A stretch of DNA of 64,000 nt, taken from Dryococelus australis (Eukaryota; Arthropoda; Insecta; Phasmatodea; Phasmatidae). Each line of letters opens with the position of its first letter. The first letter of the stretch is position 1. Made by a program: the position numbers and the translations under genes. Below are positions 47,668-58,787 of the stretch, one piece after another. The DNA is taken from positions 301,359,466-301,423,465 of the forward strand of contig CM057009.1 of the NCBI GenBank assembly GCA_029891345.1. Direction: 5' to 3'. Below the pieces are notes generated by a model, which was given only the letters and a program-made list of their open reading frames with translations, made no database searches and was not told where the DNA came from.

Positions 47668-48354
47668 ATAGGTTTTGATTGCATCATAAGTATTAGTTTT
47701 AATGCCATCTTTCTAGAACAGCAGAGTTTCCACTTTATAATATTTTACTCGTTTCCTAATATTATTAACATTTTTTAATATTGCTAATTGTTGTAGGTTT
47801 CCATACTCGTTTGTTACATTTTAAAGTACCAGGTTTATAATTTCACATCACGGTAGAGAAAATAATTCTTCGGCAGAAGGTATACAACAAATTGCAAAAT
47901 ATTTTGTATTTCATAAAAACAACTTTGGAAGTGGTATAGTTTTATTTGCTGCCTTAATGGAAAATGTTATATCAACATGTTCGTGTAACTGATTTTGATA
48001 ACTACATTTTGTTCTATAGTTAATAAACATGTCTTAACATGGCTGAGGCAATTAAGGTTTTCTTTTAGGGTATAGGGGTTACCATTACTGTAATGTCATA
48101 AAATCTTTGGGCATTCAAGGTATCACCCTGTTCCTGCATCCCTACAACAAGCTTAAATCTCATCATTTTTCTAACGTAACATATGTCAACCTGCAGTACA
48201 CGTACAAATAAAATCTGCAACCAATAACGTATTTAAATTTCTAACAGTCTCTCGTTGATGGCCTCTCCGTTCACGAATAGGGAGTAAATGTCAGTAAGTT
48301 GTAGGTTCTTGTTTTCTAGAAATAAATGTCATTAGTATGTTTGGTGTAGTATAT
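47668..48354. other. AT-rich non-coding stretch
   Basis: No feature recognised. Confidence 0.5.
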
Positions 48355-49198
48355 TGTTATGTGCTGCAGCTGGCGCCAACTCAGTTGCCCCGCACCATAA
48401 TCTGAGACCCACCTCGCCCTCCCCTCTTCCTGGAACGATGCGCTCACGGCCTCCTGATTCCCCCTTCTGGAAAACCAGTGAATGCAGACAGCGGTGAGAC
48501 TTGCTGGCGTCACAGACCTCCTTTCGCCTGCTAGTGTTTCAGATACGTTTAGCGATGACACAAGAATGTTCTGGTGAGACTGGCTGGCGCCTCAGCCCTC
48601 CGCGACACATCACGCGAGTTGGGGAAGATTATACGTGGCAGCCTAAGACACTATATATACTGCCATAACCCAGTGGCCGGCAGTCTTTGATGGAGGCCGC
48701 CTGGCCGAGTGTGCATGAGCAAAGTTCTGTGTGAACGATGACTGGAGATTGCGGGACGATGGAGTGAAGCCTACTGTGTGTGAGGGCATTTGGAGGACTC
48801 TAGAACATTGTGACTGGTGGGACATGGACTGAACTGAGGTGGGACTGAATGGAAGTGTAATACTGATTTTATTGTAAATATTCGAACTGTCAAATATAGA
48901 CGGATAAATTATAAAATAATTCAGTAGGTTGATACACTCTCTATTGGGACTGATCTTTAAATGTTTAATTTCATTGACTACCTTCTTGTAATTATAAATA
49001 TTAATTGGTGTCAATTGTAAACAGTAAGTGATTTCAATTTATTGTGAGAATTTGAGTTCAGAAAACTTTGCTGTAGTTATTTGAAATAAATTTAGAAAAT
49101 TTTAAATAATTCTTTTATTTGATTAAGACCTCCATACCTTAACGAACTTTGTTTAGCCCACTTAATTTCTAGAGAGAGAAATTTTAACAATATGCACA
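48355..49198 (+). repeat. solo-LTR-like repeat, copy 2
   Basis: Begins TGTTATGTGCTGCAG and ends ATATGCACA, aligned end to end with 18196-19082 in the same orientation. It keeps the TATA box (48652-48658) and the 3' AATAAAT signal. Small deletions occur near 48760. No internal retroelement sequence adjoins it. Confidence 0.7.
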
Positions 49199-49673
49199 GC
49201 TGTGGTGTGTAAGAATTAAAAGTAGTTGTGCACAGTTTATAACAATTTTGAACAACTTAAGTGCATAGGCATTGATAAGTATACTTAGCTTACTTGAAAT
49301 CGGTACATACCTGTATGAGTATTCGGTACATATAAACTATGGTAATTGTTAAGAATCGCTGCTATTTTGAAGGGAACATCCGAGAGGTTTAAAAACTGTA
49401 TATTGGGCTTTTGCTATGTTTGCCACGTTGAAATTTACAAGCGTATTCAAATACATTGTAAGGAAACAGTATCAAAATAAAAATATATGTTTTACAAAGC
49501 ATTCCGAGATTGTTTACTCGCATCACCTTTTTATATGCACACTACAATACTGTAATGAAGAAAAAATGTGAATCAACCATCAACAGTCACCATTCTACTG
49601 TGAATTTTACCATACAATATAGTGATCAGTTGACTGTTACATGCTGGTATAAGCATTTTGCGTTCTGTGTTAA
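49199..49673. other. AT-rich non-coding stretch
   Basis: No feature recognised. Confidence 0.5.
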
Positions 49674-49913
49674 TTTGGCCATGTGAAAGCTTGTGATTTA
49701 CAAATGGAGAATGCTAGTACGACTGTTTCTTTGCAATTATTTCTACCTAAAAAGATGTCTTATTATTGTGTGGAAATATAAGGGTTTGTGGAGTTTAGAC
49801 TCATTAGAATAGAAGGTGAATGGAATGTGTCCTATAAGAGGTACCAGCAATACATCACCAAGGAGGTATATCCACCACCTACAGGGGTGAGTAAAATTTA
49901 TATTCTGTAATTG
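49674..49913 (+). pseudogene. coding-like segment with a splice-donor-like end, one stop
   Basis: One frame runs from about 49674, through an ATG at 49704, to 49913. It is interrupted only by TAA at 49779-49781. The first part includes MENASTTVSLQLFLPKKMSY. The second part encodes FRLIRIEGEWNVSYKRYQQY followed by ITKEVYPPPTG. Codons there are GC-ended more often than in the surroundings. The PPPTG codons are followed directly by GTGAGT (49887-49892), a consensus 5' splice site. It could be an internal exon beginning after AG at 49781-49782, or a decayed transposon ORF with one nonsense mutation. I do not recognise the family. Confidence 0.35.
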
Positions 49914-51060
49914 GCTGTACTTTATCTAGTTTTAGCATTGAAATTTTATTCAGGGTAACTTCTAATTTTACTGTGTGGTATTCCATGTTAACGTGGGGAA
50001 TAAAGGGCCTGCATACTGCTGGCGCCTATCCATGTCAAATGCAGAAGACCTAACCAAAGTGTACCTATCATTATGATAGCTTGCAATTTTCACTTTGTGT
50101 TCAATTACCCTACCGACCTTTCTCTTTCTCATGTTTCAAACACTCTTTCAATTAAGTTTATACTTCCTCATCCTCTATGTAAATAGAACACTTTCCCTAC
50201 TTCATAAATAGTATGGCTAGCATCAGGGAAAATAAGCAAAACCTCTGAAAGTGTGAGAATTTTACTTTTCTGTATGTACTGCAAATATTGTGAAGCCCCA
50301 TTACAATGGTTTTCAATATGATTAGTAATGTTTATTGGTACAATTTTGGGAAATATAATACTTTTGGAAAACCCACAATGCCTACCAATTCCCCATAACA
50401 TCTATTCAATGCAAACCTGAAATGTGAGCAGAAGCCATTGTCTCAGTGGACCTGTACACGAAATTAATTGTGTTTAATGTTTAACATACATATCTGCTTT
50501 ATGCCTCACCGGTTGATTGAATTTCAACAAGGTGGATCTCAGGTCTCTTTGGGGCAGTGCTTGTCATCAGCACTACCCCACACCCAATGCTGAGGAGCAT
50601 GTGAATTATTTTTTCGTATTTTAAGTACATCCACTTGTAGTGGTTGTTGGCCTGCCAGGAAAGTACAACATAATGCAAATTTGTGAAGTTGAGACGATCT
50701 GCATTAACATAATCTTGAATAGAGGCACAGCAGCAGGCTAAATATTTATAATAGTATTTCCTGTTAATTATTTCCTGTAGTCAATTTGAGGAAACAACAA
50801 GATCCTGCTTACATCAAGCTGTGCAATTAATATAGCTTAACAATAAAGTAGAACCCTTCTGTAATATACGTACATATAAACATTATTTCATGTTCCTTTT
50901 TAATGGTTGTCTTTCACTGTCTAACAATATCCTTATGTATTTAACTTCCTGCACATAGCACAAGCATTTGTTCTCTTCCCGACGTAAAGTCAAATGCACT
51001 TGTTCTCTTAGGTAAAACACCCACCATACTAACAAAGCAGTAGCTTACAAATAGGTTCCT
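49914..51060. other. AT-rich stretch with a short hairpin
   Basis: A hairpin with arms GGGGCAGTGC/GCACTACCCC lies at 50553-50582. Nothing else recognised. Confidence 0.45.
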
Positions 51061-51066
51061 ACAGAA

Positions 51067-51255
51067 TGTTTTATTCTGTTATTTGAGGTTGGTTGTTTAA
51101 TTAAATAATATCCCAAGCTGATTTCCATTGCTTTACTTACACAATAACTATACACACAAAAAGCATAACATACAACATGGCCGCTCGAGGGCTTCCGCTC
51201 GCTAGGCTGCCAACTATACGAGGTTGCCAGCTCTGGCACACAGATAACATCTACA
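51067..51255 (-). repeat. 3' LTR of the Gypsy element
   Basis: About 189 bp, reading TGTAGATGTTAT...AATAAAACA on the minus strand, with TG...CA ends. It matches 55560-55752 with few changes, including a four- to six-base length difference near GCGTATGCG. AATAAA near the end can serve as the polyadenylation signal. Confidence 0.93.
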
Positions 51256-51270
51256 ACATCTTCTCTCTTT
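51256..51270 (-). promoter_or_regulatory. polypurine tract
   Basis: On the minus strand AAAGAGAGAAGAT lies two bases before the 3' LTR, the position for plus-strand DNA priming. Confidence 0.75.
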
Positions 51271-51896
51271 AATCAATATCAACAAACACTTTGCAGCCTC
51301 AATCCAGATTAACAGTTAAATACAGATTAACATTTTAGCAGGTTCATTACATCTACAACATACTACAAGAATGCCAAAATATACAACCCTTATTACACAC
51401 AGATTTATAACTATAACAGATTGATAACTACACAAATTATACACCCACCCTCTTAGTTAATATTCTTGGCCTTAAATATGCATTAGTGAGAAACATTGTT
51501 TACAGATTTAATCGCTTGACTGGTTTGACAATCCTTCCACTTCTAGTTGTGTTACACTCATCAGCTGCACTCATGCTCAGCTCAAATCGTCTGGAATCTG
51601 GCTCTGATGGGGAAGAGCACGGAGACTGCCTCAGGACTGGAGTAGCTTCTCTAGGCATATGCGAAACTTTTGGACTTCTGAATGTGGATAACATTGTGGC
51701 GAACAGTGTTACCCTCCAACATTTGTACCCAATAGGAACGGGGAGATAAATGTTGTTCTACTATCACGCCAGGCTTTCAGGTGTCACGACGGCTGGTCCT
51801 AACAACCACTTTTTCACCCTGGACAAACTTGACTTCCTGTCTACAAGCAGTTCTATCATGAGCATTCTTCATCTGCTGCTCCTTAAAGCCCAGAGT

Positions 51897-52740
51897 CTAG
51901 ATCACATGACGAGGCTGGATGACCTTTGGTTTCAGGGAGTTATATGACACAGGGAATTTGGTTCGGAGCCTCCTGTTAAATAGCAGTTGAGCCAGAGACC
52001 AGTCCAAATCAGGAAGGGGAGTGTTCCTGTAGTCTTGAAGCATCTCTCTGTAGTCGGTACCCTGACTTTTGAGCAATAACATCTTACTGACTTTAACCCC
52101 CATCTCTGCCAACTCATTGTTGCGGGGGTAATGTGGGCTACTGGTGCACAGCTCGATTTCATTCTGCATATAATATTGATGGCACTCAAGAGAACTGAAT
52201 GGATTATTGTCTGCTAACAATATTCATGGGAGACCATGAGTAGCAAAGACAGTTTGCATGACATTAATAACAGAAGAAGAAGTTTTGCTAGGGAGTTTAC
52301 TTATATCAATCCACTTCGAATACTTATCCACAAGAACAAGGTACGACTTTTCTGAAAACTCAAAAATGTCCACACCCACATTTTCTTATGGAAGGTTTGG
52401 TGTGGGATGTGGAATCAACAGCTGCTTGAAATTAGGTGGGTGAAACTTTTCGCAGATAGGGCACTATTGAATAAAGTTGGCAATATCTGAAATCATAGAA
52501 GACTAATAGAATAACTGGCAACCTTTGGATTTGGTTTTGGTTTCCCCACAATGGCCCGCATGAAGCAACTGCAATGCATATCTTTGCAAGGCGACCAGAA
52601 CAACTACTTTGTCACCCAGGAATATGACACCCTTCTCCAAGCATATATCATCCTTCAAATTGTAATAGCGCTTGCAGTGGTCAGGCACTGAATTATAAAT
52701 TGGCCAACCTGACTTACAAAATTGGGATACGAGACTCAAT
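51897..52740 (-). pseudogene. Gypsy integrase remnant
   Basis: The 52739-52503 frame ends with LQLLHAGHCGETKTKSKGCQ, carrying the two His of the HHCC zinc domain. Frame breaks follow. The core resumes with ADNNPFSS (DDE second Asp), TSSPHYPRNNELAEMGVK (third acidic residue in LAE) and YRNTPLPDLDWSLAQLLFNR, in the frame 52220-51897. Shifts and stops lie between the zinc domain and the core. The order and spacing match integrases of insect Gypsy elements. The protein would join element cDNA to host DNA in the nucleus, but this copy is broken. Confidence 0.9.
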
Positions 52741-53332
52741 GAGTGCTAGTTTCTAGCTAGAACTGAGGCAGACGCTGTTTGGACATAGGCAGATGTTTGC
52801 TGATTGAGTGAACCACCTCCAACATAGCGGGGTCATCAGGTACCTTGTCGGGAAGATAGGCTCGTGACAGATGGTCTGCAAAATACTGAAATTTACCTGG
52901 CAGATAGGTTATATCCAAGTCATACTTAGTAGCTTGAGCCTTAATCGCTGAAGCCGTGCTGAGCCTATGTTATGAATTGACTTGGTCATCACATTAACAT
53001 GAGGCTTGTGATCCGACTGAACTTGAACTTTTTGCCCATATACATAGTAATGAAATTTAGACACAGCAAATGTAACAGCTTAAAGTTCTTTTTTGATTTG
53101 AGAGTAGTTTCTTTCTGCATCTGTCAGTGACCAGGAAGCAATATGTACAGGTTGAAGGCCCTTTTAGCGTTTTTGAAAAAGGGTCGCCCCCGACCATTTT
53201 GCGATACATCACACTGAACAACAAGATTAGCTGATGGGTCAAATGTTGCAAGGGCTGGTTCACTAGAAATTTAAGACTTAAGTTTAGAGAAGGCTTCATC
53301 ATGGCAGGGTAGCCAGGCCCACTCCAAGTCAA
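52741..53332 (-). pseudogene. Gypsy RNase H remnant
   Basis: Continues directly after the RT frame. A shifted frame reads ALATFDPSANLVVQCDVSQN, in which the Asp of QCDVS corresponds to the first RNase H catalytic residue. Later pieces include FADHLSRAYLP and VPDDPAMLEVVHSINKH, the tail that joins RNase H to integrase. At least three frame shifts or stops interrupt it. Confidence 0.8.
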
Positions 53333-54530
53333 ATTTCAGAAGGTCATACAAAGGGCTACAAACACTGGACATATTTGGGACATAGGAACGGATATAATTA
53401 AACATAACCAAAATTTGTTGTCCTTCCTTGCGGGAGCTGGGCGCCGGTAGAGTGGTCAAAACTCTAACTCTCTCTGGATCAGGTGACATGCCCTCAGCAC
53501 AAAATATCTGGCCAACGTACTTCACCTGTGAAACTTTATATTGAAGCTTGTCAGCAATAAATTTGATGCCCAGACTCGCTGCACGCTCAACTGCCTGTTG
53601 CGTACACTCATCATGCTCAGCTTCCGATCTTCCTGTGCATAAAATATCATTGAAGAAAATCACAACACCTGGGATATCACAGAAGTTCTCCTCAATAAAC
53701 TTTTGAAAGGTTTCTGATGCATTGGTTATGCCATATGGTCTGCGCAAATATCGATAGCACCCAAAATGCGTGGAGAAACAACACTTTAGGGATGCGTCTT
53801 CATCCAGTTGCACCTGATGGAAACCCTCCTTGAGATCAAAAACATAGTAGTATTTCTTGCCAGTTAACTTCTCCAACAGCTCCTCAATAGTCGGGATTGC
53901 ATGATAGTCCCTAACTATCACCTTGCTCAGTTCAGTTGGATCCAAGCAAAGTCGTAATTTACCAGTAGACTTTTCAACAATTACCAGATTGCTTACCCGG
54001 GCTTTGGAGTCAAGTTTACGTACTTTACATATAATCCCTTTCTCCACAAATCTATTTAGCTCTGTTTTTAACGCCCTCTTAATAGCTCTAGGCATCCTCC
54101 GTGGAGGTTTACACACAGGTTGGCTAGCTTCTCTGGTATTTATTTTGCACATTTGAGGAAAACAGCCAGTAACAGAAAACACTTCCACATGTTCTTTAAC
54201 AAAGTGGTCTCTAACGACTGCAGAAGCTGAATGAACTCTTCTTACGAAGTTAAAGTCAACACAGGACTGCAGCCCTAGCAAGGGGGTGCTGTTAGAGTCA
54301 ATGATTACAAGCTGTATGTAGTGTTTATGACCCTTAATAGAACACAACAAATCAACAACACCTCGAGTTGAGAGAATGGTACCACACCAAACTTCTATTT
54401 TGAGATTTGTTGTGTAAACTTTAAATTGCTGATCTACTGTCTGGAATAGCTTGAATGGCAGGATGTTTAGTTCCAACCCAGAGTCTAATTTGATATCAAT
54501 GGACCTGCGTTCAGTAAGTACTCATTCCCT
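53271..54530 (-). CDS. Gypsy protease-reverse transcriptase frame (401+ codons)
   Basis: The longest intact frame of the window. It opens just upstream of KLDSGLELNILPF, the retroviral-type aspartic protease active site (D-S-G), and keeps PLLGLQ (residues 65-70 counted from 54476). RT follows: CLDPTELSKVIVRDYHAIPT, YVFDLKEGFHQV (catalytic Asp 214), RRPYGITNASETFQKF and VVIFFNDILCTGRS (272-285). The YxDD-type box reads FFND, so the first of the two metal-binding Asp is Asn 276, which should abolish polymerase activity. RT thumb and connection extend to YVPNMSSVCSPLYDLL. It lies between gag and RNase H, with no intact link to either. Decayed Gypsy pol. Confidence 0.95.
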
Positions 54531-54539
54531 TCATTCATT

Positions 54540-55438
54540 TTGACGCACTGTTTTAGAATTAGCCGGACCAACAGAATTAATTGTTACAGTATCACAATAC
54601 AAGGATTCATTGGAGGAGTGATTGACGTTAACCTCCCTCATTCTGCGAACTTTACAGGACACAACAAATTAATTTTAAATGCCATATTTGGCACATTTTT
54701 TACCATAGGCTGGACACTGTCTAGGTTTGTGTTAAGTTTGACACCGGGAAAAAGCATACTCACCATTGCTGTTGTAAGCTGTATTATTGATAGCTCTGGG
54801 TTTTGAAGACTGCCTACTTTTTGCAGCCACAAAATCAACACTTGCATTGCTGCAAACTTGAACATAGTTTTTGTCTTGGATGTCTTTTGCTTGCTCCTGA
54901 CTCTGCTCTACGAGCCAACAGTGTGCAGCTATTTTCGCAAGTGTTGCATTCTCCATTCGCAGCAGCGCCTCTCGTAATGTGATGCCCTGGGCAATATGGT
55001 CAACTAAAATATTTTTCTCTTATGCGACCAGACGATCATAACCGCACGTTTTCACAAGCCGACAACATTCAATCAGGAAATGGTCAAATGTTTCACCCTC
55101 AAGTTGCACACATTGATGAAATAAGAAACGTTCATAAAGAGGATTAGTCTTTGGCACCAGAAATGTTTTGTATGCTTTCTTTACTCTACTATACACTAAC
55201 GTGTCCTCTGGGGAAATGTCAAAGGTTTCAAACAGAGTATGTCCTTGTGAACCTGGCATATTTTTAAGAAGGGCGATCTTAACCTTAGGCACTCTTCGTA
55301 ACCAGTAGCGATAAGGTAATTTTCAAAGTCCCCCAAGATTTCCCAGTCTTTACGAGCAGTAGGACTCTGCAAATCAACACTTTCCGGAAGCTTTACAATA
55401 TTTAGCCCTGCCATCACACACATTAGCGGAAAGAACAA
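54540..55438 (-). pseudogene. Gypsy gag remnant with zinc knuckle
   Basis: Pieces in order: VMAGLNIVKLPESVDLQSPT (from 55438), FLVPKTNPLYERFLFHQCVQ and EGETFDHFLIECCRLVKTCG in the frame 55292-55020, then GITLREALLRMENATLAKIA (about 54980-54920). A zinc-knuckle stretch comes last: CQT, a stop, HKPRQCPAYGKKCAKYG, then VSCK. The CPAYGK-x-C spacing is typical of the Gypsy group whose gag ends in paired knuckles. Frame shifts separate the first two pieces, and stops interrupt the knuckles. Gag would form the particle and bind RNA; here it is inactive. Confidence 0.85.
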
Positions 55439-55541
55439 ACTTTATAAACACGTGCAGTAGCGTTACCACACAGGCATGCAGGTTAATTCATCAGCTGAGC
55501 ACAAAACAATGTAGAAACATTACTAATTGGTTTCACTGAAG

Positions 55542-55559
55542 ATCCACTAGAATGCACCA
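55542..55559 (-). promoter_or_regulatory. primer-binding site of the Gypsy element
   Basis: On the minus strand TGGTGCATTCTAGTGGAT starts directly after the 5' LTR's terminal CA. TGG pairs with a tRNA CCA end. The tRNA species was not identified from memory. Confidence 0.8.
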
Positions 55560-55752
55560 TGTTTTATTCTGTTATTTGAGGTTGGTTGCTTAATTAAACA
55601 ATATCCCAAGTTGATTTCCATTGCTTTACTTACACAATAACTATACACACAAAAAGCATAACATACAACATGGCTGCTCGAGGACTTCCGCCCGCTAGGC
55701 TGCCAACTATGCGTATGCGAGGTTGGCAGCTCTGGCACACATAACATCTACA
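55560..55752 (-). repeat. 5' LTR of the Gypsy element
   Basis: About 193 bp, TG...CA on the minus strand, matching the 3' LTR at 51067-51255 along its whole length. Confidence 0.93.
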
Positions 55753-56456
55753 AAACAGAAAAGGTTCATATTTTCAATATTCTGTTTGGGGATTTTAAAG
55801 GAGATGGTTCCAAGAATGTTCCTTGAAATCTCTCAAACCTTCAAACCTGTATATGACTGTTACAAACTAATGGAATGATAGATGTTTGTATGCAAATGAA
55901 GAAATATTTAGCAGTGGCAGCAAAATAAATTATAAACAATTTGACCTTTTTCCCCACATACAAAATGAGTGTACTTCTTTATTTTATGCTTGTTATTTGT
56001 ACTTTTTTAATGAATGTATAGTTATATGTGACCATGATTTTTTTTAACACGTTTGAACTATAAGAACATTGTGTGCTAAATCATTACTGTTAGGCTTTTT
56101 AGGTACATAGAACTATTAGTATATACAGTACCTTAATTGTGTTTTGCCTGATGTGTCGAATTATTACTTGTCCTGCATATGAAGTTTTCCAACATATTAT
56201 TCTCGATTTACTGATCTCTTTCAAAGTGTTGTTACAGGGTTCTACAGCATAAACAAATATGACCTAAACACACAAAGAAGGGATACCTATTGTGCTGCCC
56301 ATTATGACTTTTATGACTTATGCCGAAAACTGTGGATTTGGATGATTGTGTATTAAATACCATAAGTTATATGTATTACCATTGTATTACGGTTATATCG
56401 TTAACCTTCTTTGTGATATTTGCAAAGCAAATATTGTACTAATATTATGTTGTTAG

Positions 56457-56490
56457 TGTGTGTGTGTGTGTGTGTGTTTTTTTTTTTTTA
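56457..56490. repeat. (GT)n followed by a T run
   Basis: About ten GT units followed by a T run. Confidence 0.95.
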
Positions 56491-57421
56491 CAGCACTCTG
56501 AGGCTTTAAGTGGACAATAAATTAAACCAAATTAGCCAAGTGAAGTAAAGCAGGTACATGAAGTGGGACGTCAGCCTCCAGGGTGTCTCTCAATACCTTC
56601 TTGGCTGGCACGGGCTGGCGTCAATCTCCAGGGTGGATGGGTGGACACTGTTTGATGGTCTCCGGCAGTGGTCATCAGCAGACCACCAGGCACCAGGGAA
56701 CGAACAGCTACCTGGGTGGCCATCAGAAGTTGAGGTTGTCCTGGGTTCTCAAATTCTGTAGCTCGGCTGGGCTCATCCTCCCATTCGGAAGGACCAGCCT
56801 CTGGTTTAGGGGCGTCATCTAACATCCCTGTTTCTAGGCGGGAGTAGGTGATGTAAATATATTTTTCATCTAACATAACTTATTTTATTTCCTTGATTAT
56901 GTACCATGACATCATTTGTTCCTGTTTAAAGGATTACTCTTTTACCCCTCAGTTCATTCTTCCACCTTTAAATGGTTCACAAGTTGGTAAACAATTTGCT
57001 CCTCAAAACGCAATAGCCAAGAACCCCTTTCCTTGCATCTGAAAGAAAAATGACCACATTTACTTCACTTTGCAGAAAACTTCCACTTCCATGTAGCACA
57101 CATCAAATGTGTGCTACTGTACACTGGTGTGTGTACACTGGCAGCACCATATTAACCTCTTATTGTCTGGATTTAGTTTTATTTGGGAAAAAAAATTTTC
57201 TATTGAAAACTTTATTTAGAAATAAGTACTATTAGTAACGGGAAAAAAATATTATACATATATTATTTTTATTTTGTCAATTTTATAGGTTTGTTGCATT
57301 TTTGCAACATCAGGCACTAAAGGATAAATACACATATTTAAAAGAATCATCATATGAATGTTTATTTTTTCACTGTACTATTTATTAAGAACAACAAATA
57401 ATTTATAGTTAACACCAAGTT

Positions 57422-57423
<2 letters not shown>

Positions 57424-57452
<29 letters not shown>
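57424..57452. repeat. poly-A run
   Basis: Twenty-nine consecutive A. It may be the tail of a retroposed sequence, but no body was recognised upstream. Confidence 0.95.
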
Positions 57453-57457
<5 letters not shown>

Positions 57458-57884
57458 GTACCTTATATTGGTTCCACTTCTCATATTGTAGTAATAATTT
57501 GCAAACATGAGGAGCAGGCAATATTTGCTACACAAATTATTATTATTCTGAAATTGTAAATATTTTGCAATATTATATATGAAAAGTACTGAATATTATG
57601 TAATATATTTCACAAAATTTGCAATTGACTATATTTGTTGCACATCTCATATTGAATATAATTTCTGTTTGTGAAAATTGGTAAAGCAGTTTTTGGAAAA
57701 TAATTATAGAGTGATATTCAAGTCTGCATGTATACAAAACATTTCAAATACAAACATTAGTAAATTACAACTTTTGCAGCAGAAATTGTTATTATTTTCA
57801 AATTATGAATATTTTGGAGAGACATATGTGAAAATAATAATGTAATTCTGGGGAAGATGGAATTACACACACATTCAAAAGAGG

Positions 57885-58375
57885 AAAGGAATAGAGTTTG
57901 TGTGGGGAGATGCTCAGAAGCATGCCTATTGCTTAGTGAAAAAAAAATTGCTACTACTCCTGTTCTCCAATTGCCACGTTTTGACCAACGGTTCATTTTG
58001 CTAGTTGATTCTAGGTCAAAAGCTTTGGGGGCTGTTTTGTGTCAAGAGGTAGAAGGGAACAAGCGCCTATTTCTTATGCTATAGTCGACTCCTAAATCCA
58101 GCAGAGCAGAGATACTCAGTCTACGAGAAGGAAGTGTTGTCTGCCATATATGGCATGGAGAAGTACAAAGATTACCTAGAATGTGCGGAGTTCACCTTGC
58201 ACACAGACAACCAGGCTCTCAGTTGGTTTTGTTCAACAAATAAACCAGTTGGACAGTTGGCCCGTTGGTTAGTGTGCCTCACGTGTTTCAAGTTTGCTGT
58301 ACAGCACATTAAGGGAGTGGATAACGGGGTAGCCAATGCACTATCCCGAATGTTCAACTTGGTTGAATTCTGTGT
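57885..58375 (+). pseudogene. Gypsy RNase H domain (second element)
   Basis: The frame 57857-58084 has ATTPVLQLPRFDQRF and LVDSRSKALGAVLCQEVEGN, holding the first catalytic Asp. After a one-base shift near 58080 it continues as LLNPAEQRYSVYEKEVLSAI (catalytic Glu region), then YLECAEFTLHTDNQALSWF (catalytic Asp in TDNQ) and HIKGVDNGVANALSRM. One shift separates it from an intact domain. Normally it removes RNA from the RNA-DNA hybrid during reverse transcription. Confidence 0.93.
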
Positions 58376-58787
58376 GGAACCCCCCGATTCTGTTAATATT
58401 GTTCTTCCTGTGATGCCTTTTGCTAACAGGTCTAGTGTTATTTGCCGAACAGATAGTGTTTTTGATGTTTCTAATATTTCTAGTGTTTTTCCTATATTGC
58501 CTTCTGCAAACAGGGCTAATGTTTTGTGCCAAAATGATCATGTCTGTAATAGTGTTTCTAATGTTGTTGATAATGTTTCTCCTAGTGACTCTGGAGACAT
58601 TTCCGTAAGTAAACAGGTACCTTGTGTATATACACATGGGGATACCATTGTGGAAAGGGAATCAGGTCTTTTGGTGTCCACCAATAATGGAAATAGGAAT
58701 GTGGATGTTGCTGAGGGAGGACAAGTTGGGACTCTCCAAGATTTCCCTAAGGCATATCTTAGTTTGCCACACCATTCAGGGAATTGA
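58376..58787 (+). pseudogene. linker between RNase H and integrase, Ser/Val/Asn-rich
   Basis: Continues in frame from RNase H (58134-58787, 217 codons). It contains an imperfect internal duplication, VMPFANRSSVICR and ILPSANRANVLCQ, about 25 residues apart. I recognise no domain. The frame stops at 58787, and integrase resumes in another frame. Confidence 0.6.

Larger units (their letters stand above)
51067..55752 (-). mobile_element. Gypsy-type LTR retrotransposon, structurally complete but decayed
   Basis: A 4.69-kb element on the minus strand with all parts in Gypsy order: 5' LTR, primer site, gag with zinc knuckle, protease, RT, RNase H, integrase, polypurine tract, 3' LTR. ACAGAA at 51061-51066 and again at 55755-55760 is probably the target duplication, although the right copy sits two bases outside the aligned LTR end. 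The two LTRs are still very similar, so the insertion is fairly young, yet several stops and frame shifts separate gag, RNase H and integrase. No env-like ORF is present. It is not expected to move by itself. Confidence 0.95.
55753..57879. other. AT-rich stretch with microsatellites and a GC-rich island
   Basis: (GT)n plus T run lies at 56457-56490, and a 29-A run at 57424-57452. A GC-rich patch at about 56540-56870 has frames open on both strands (for example, minus 56876-56571) but no recognisable domain. No RT of the downstream Gypsy element is present. Confidence 0.5.

Noticed and set aside
56558..56876. GC-rich frames on both strands as a host exon
   Set aside because: Competing open frames in both directions, repeated CTCCAGGGTG motifs and no domain; insufficient support.
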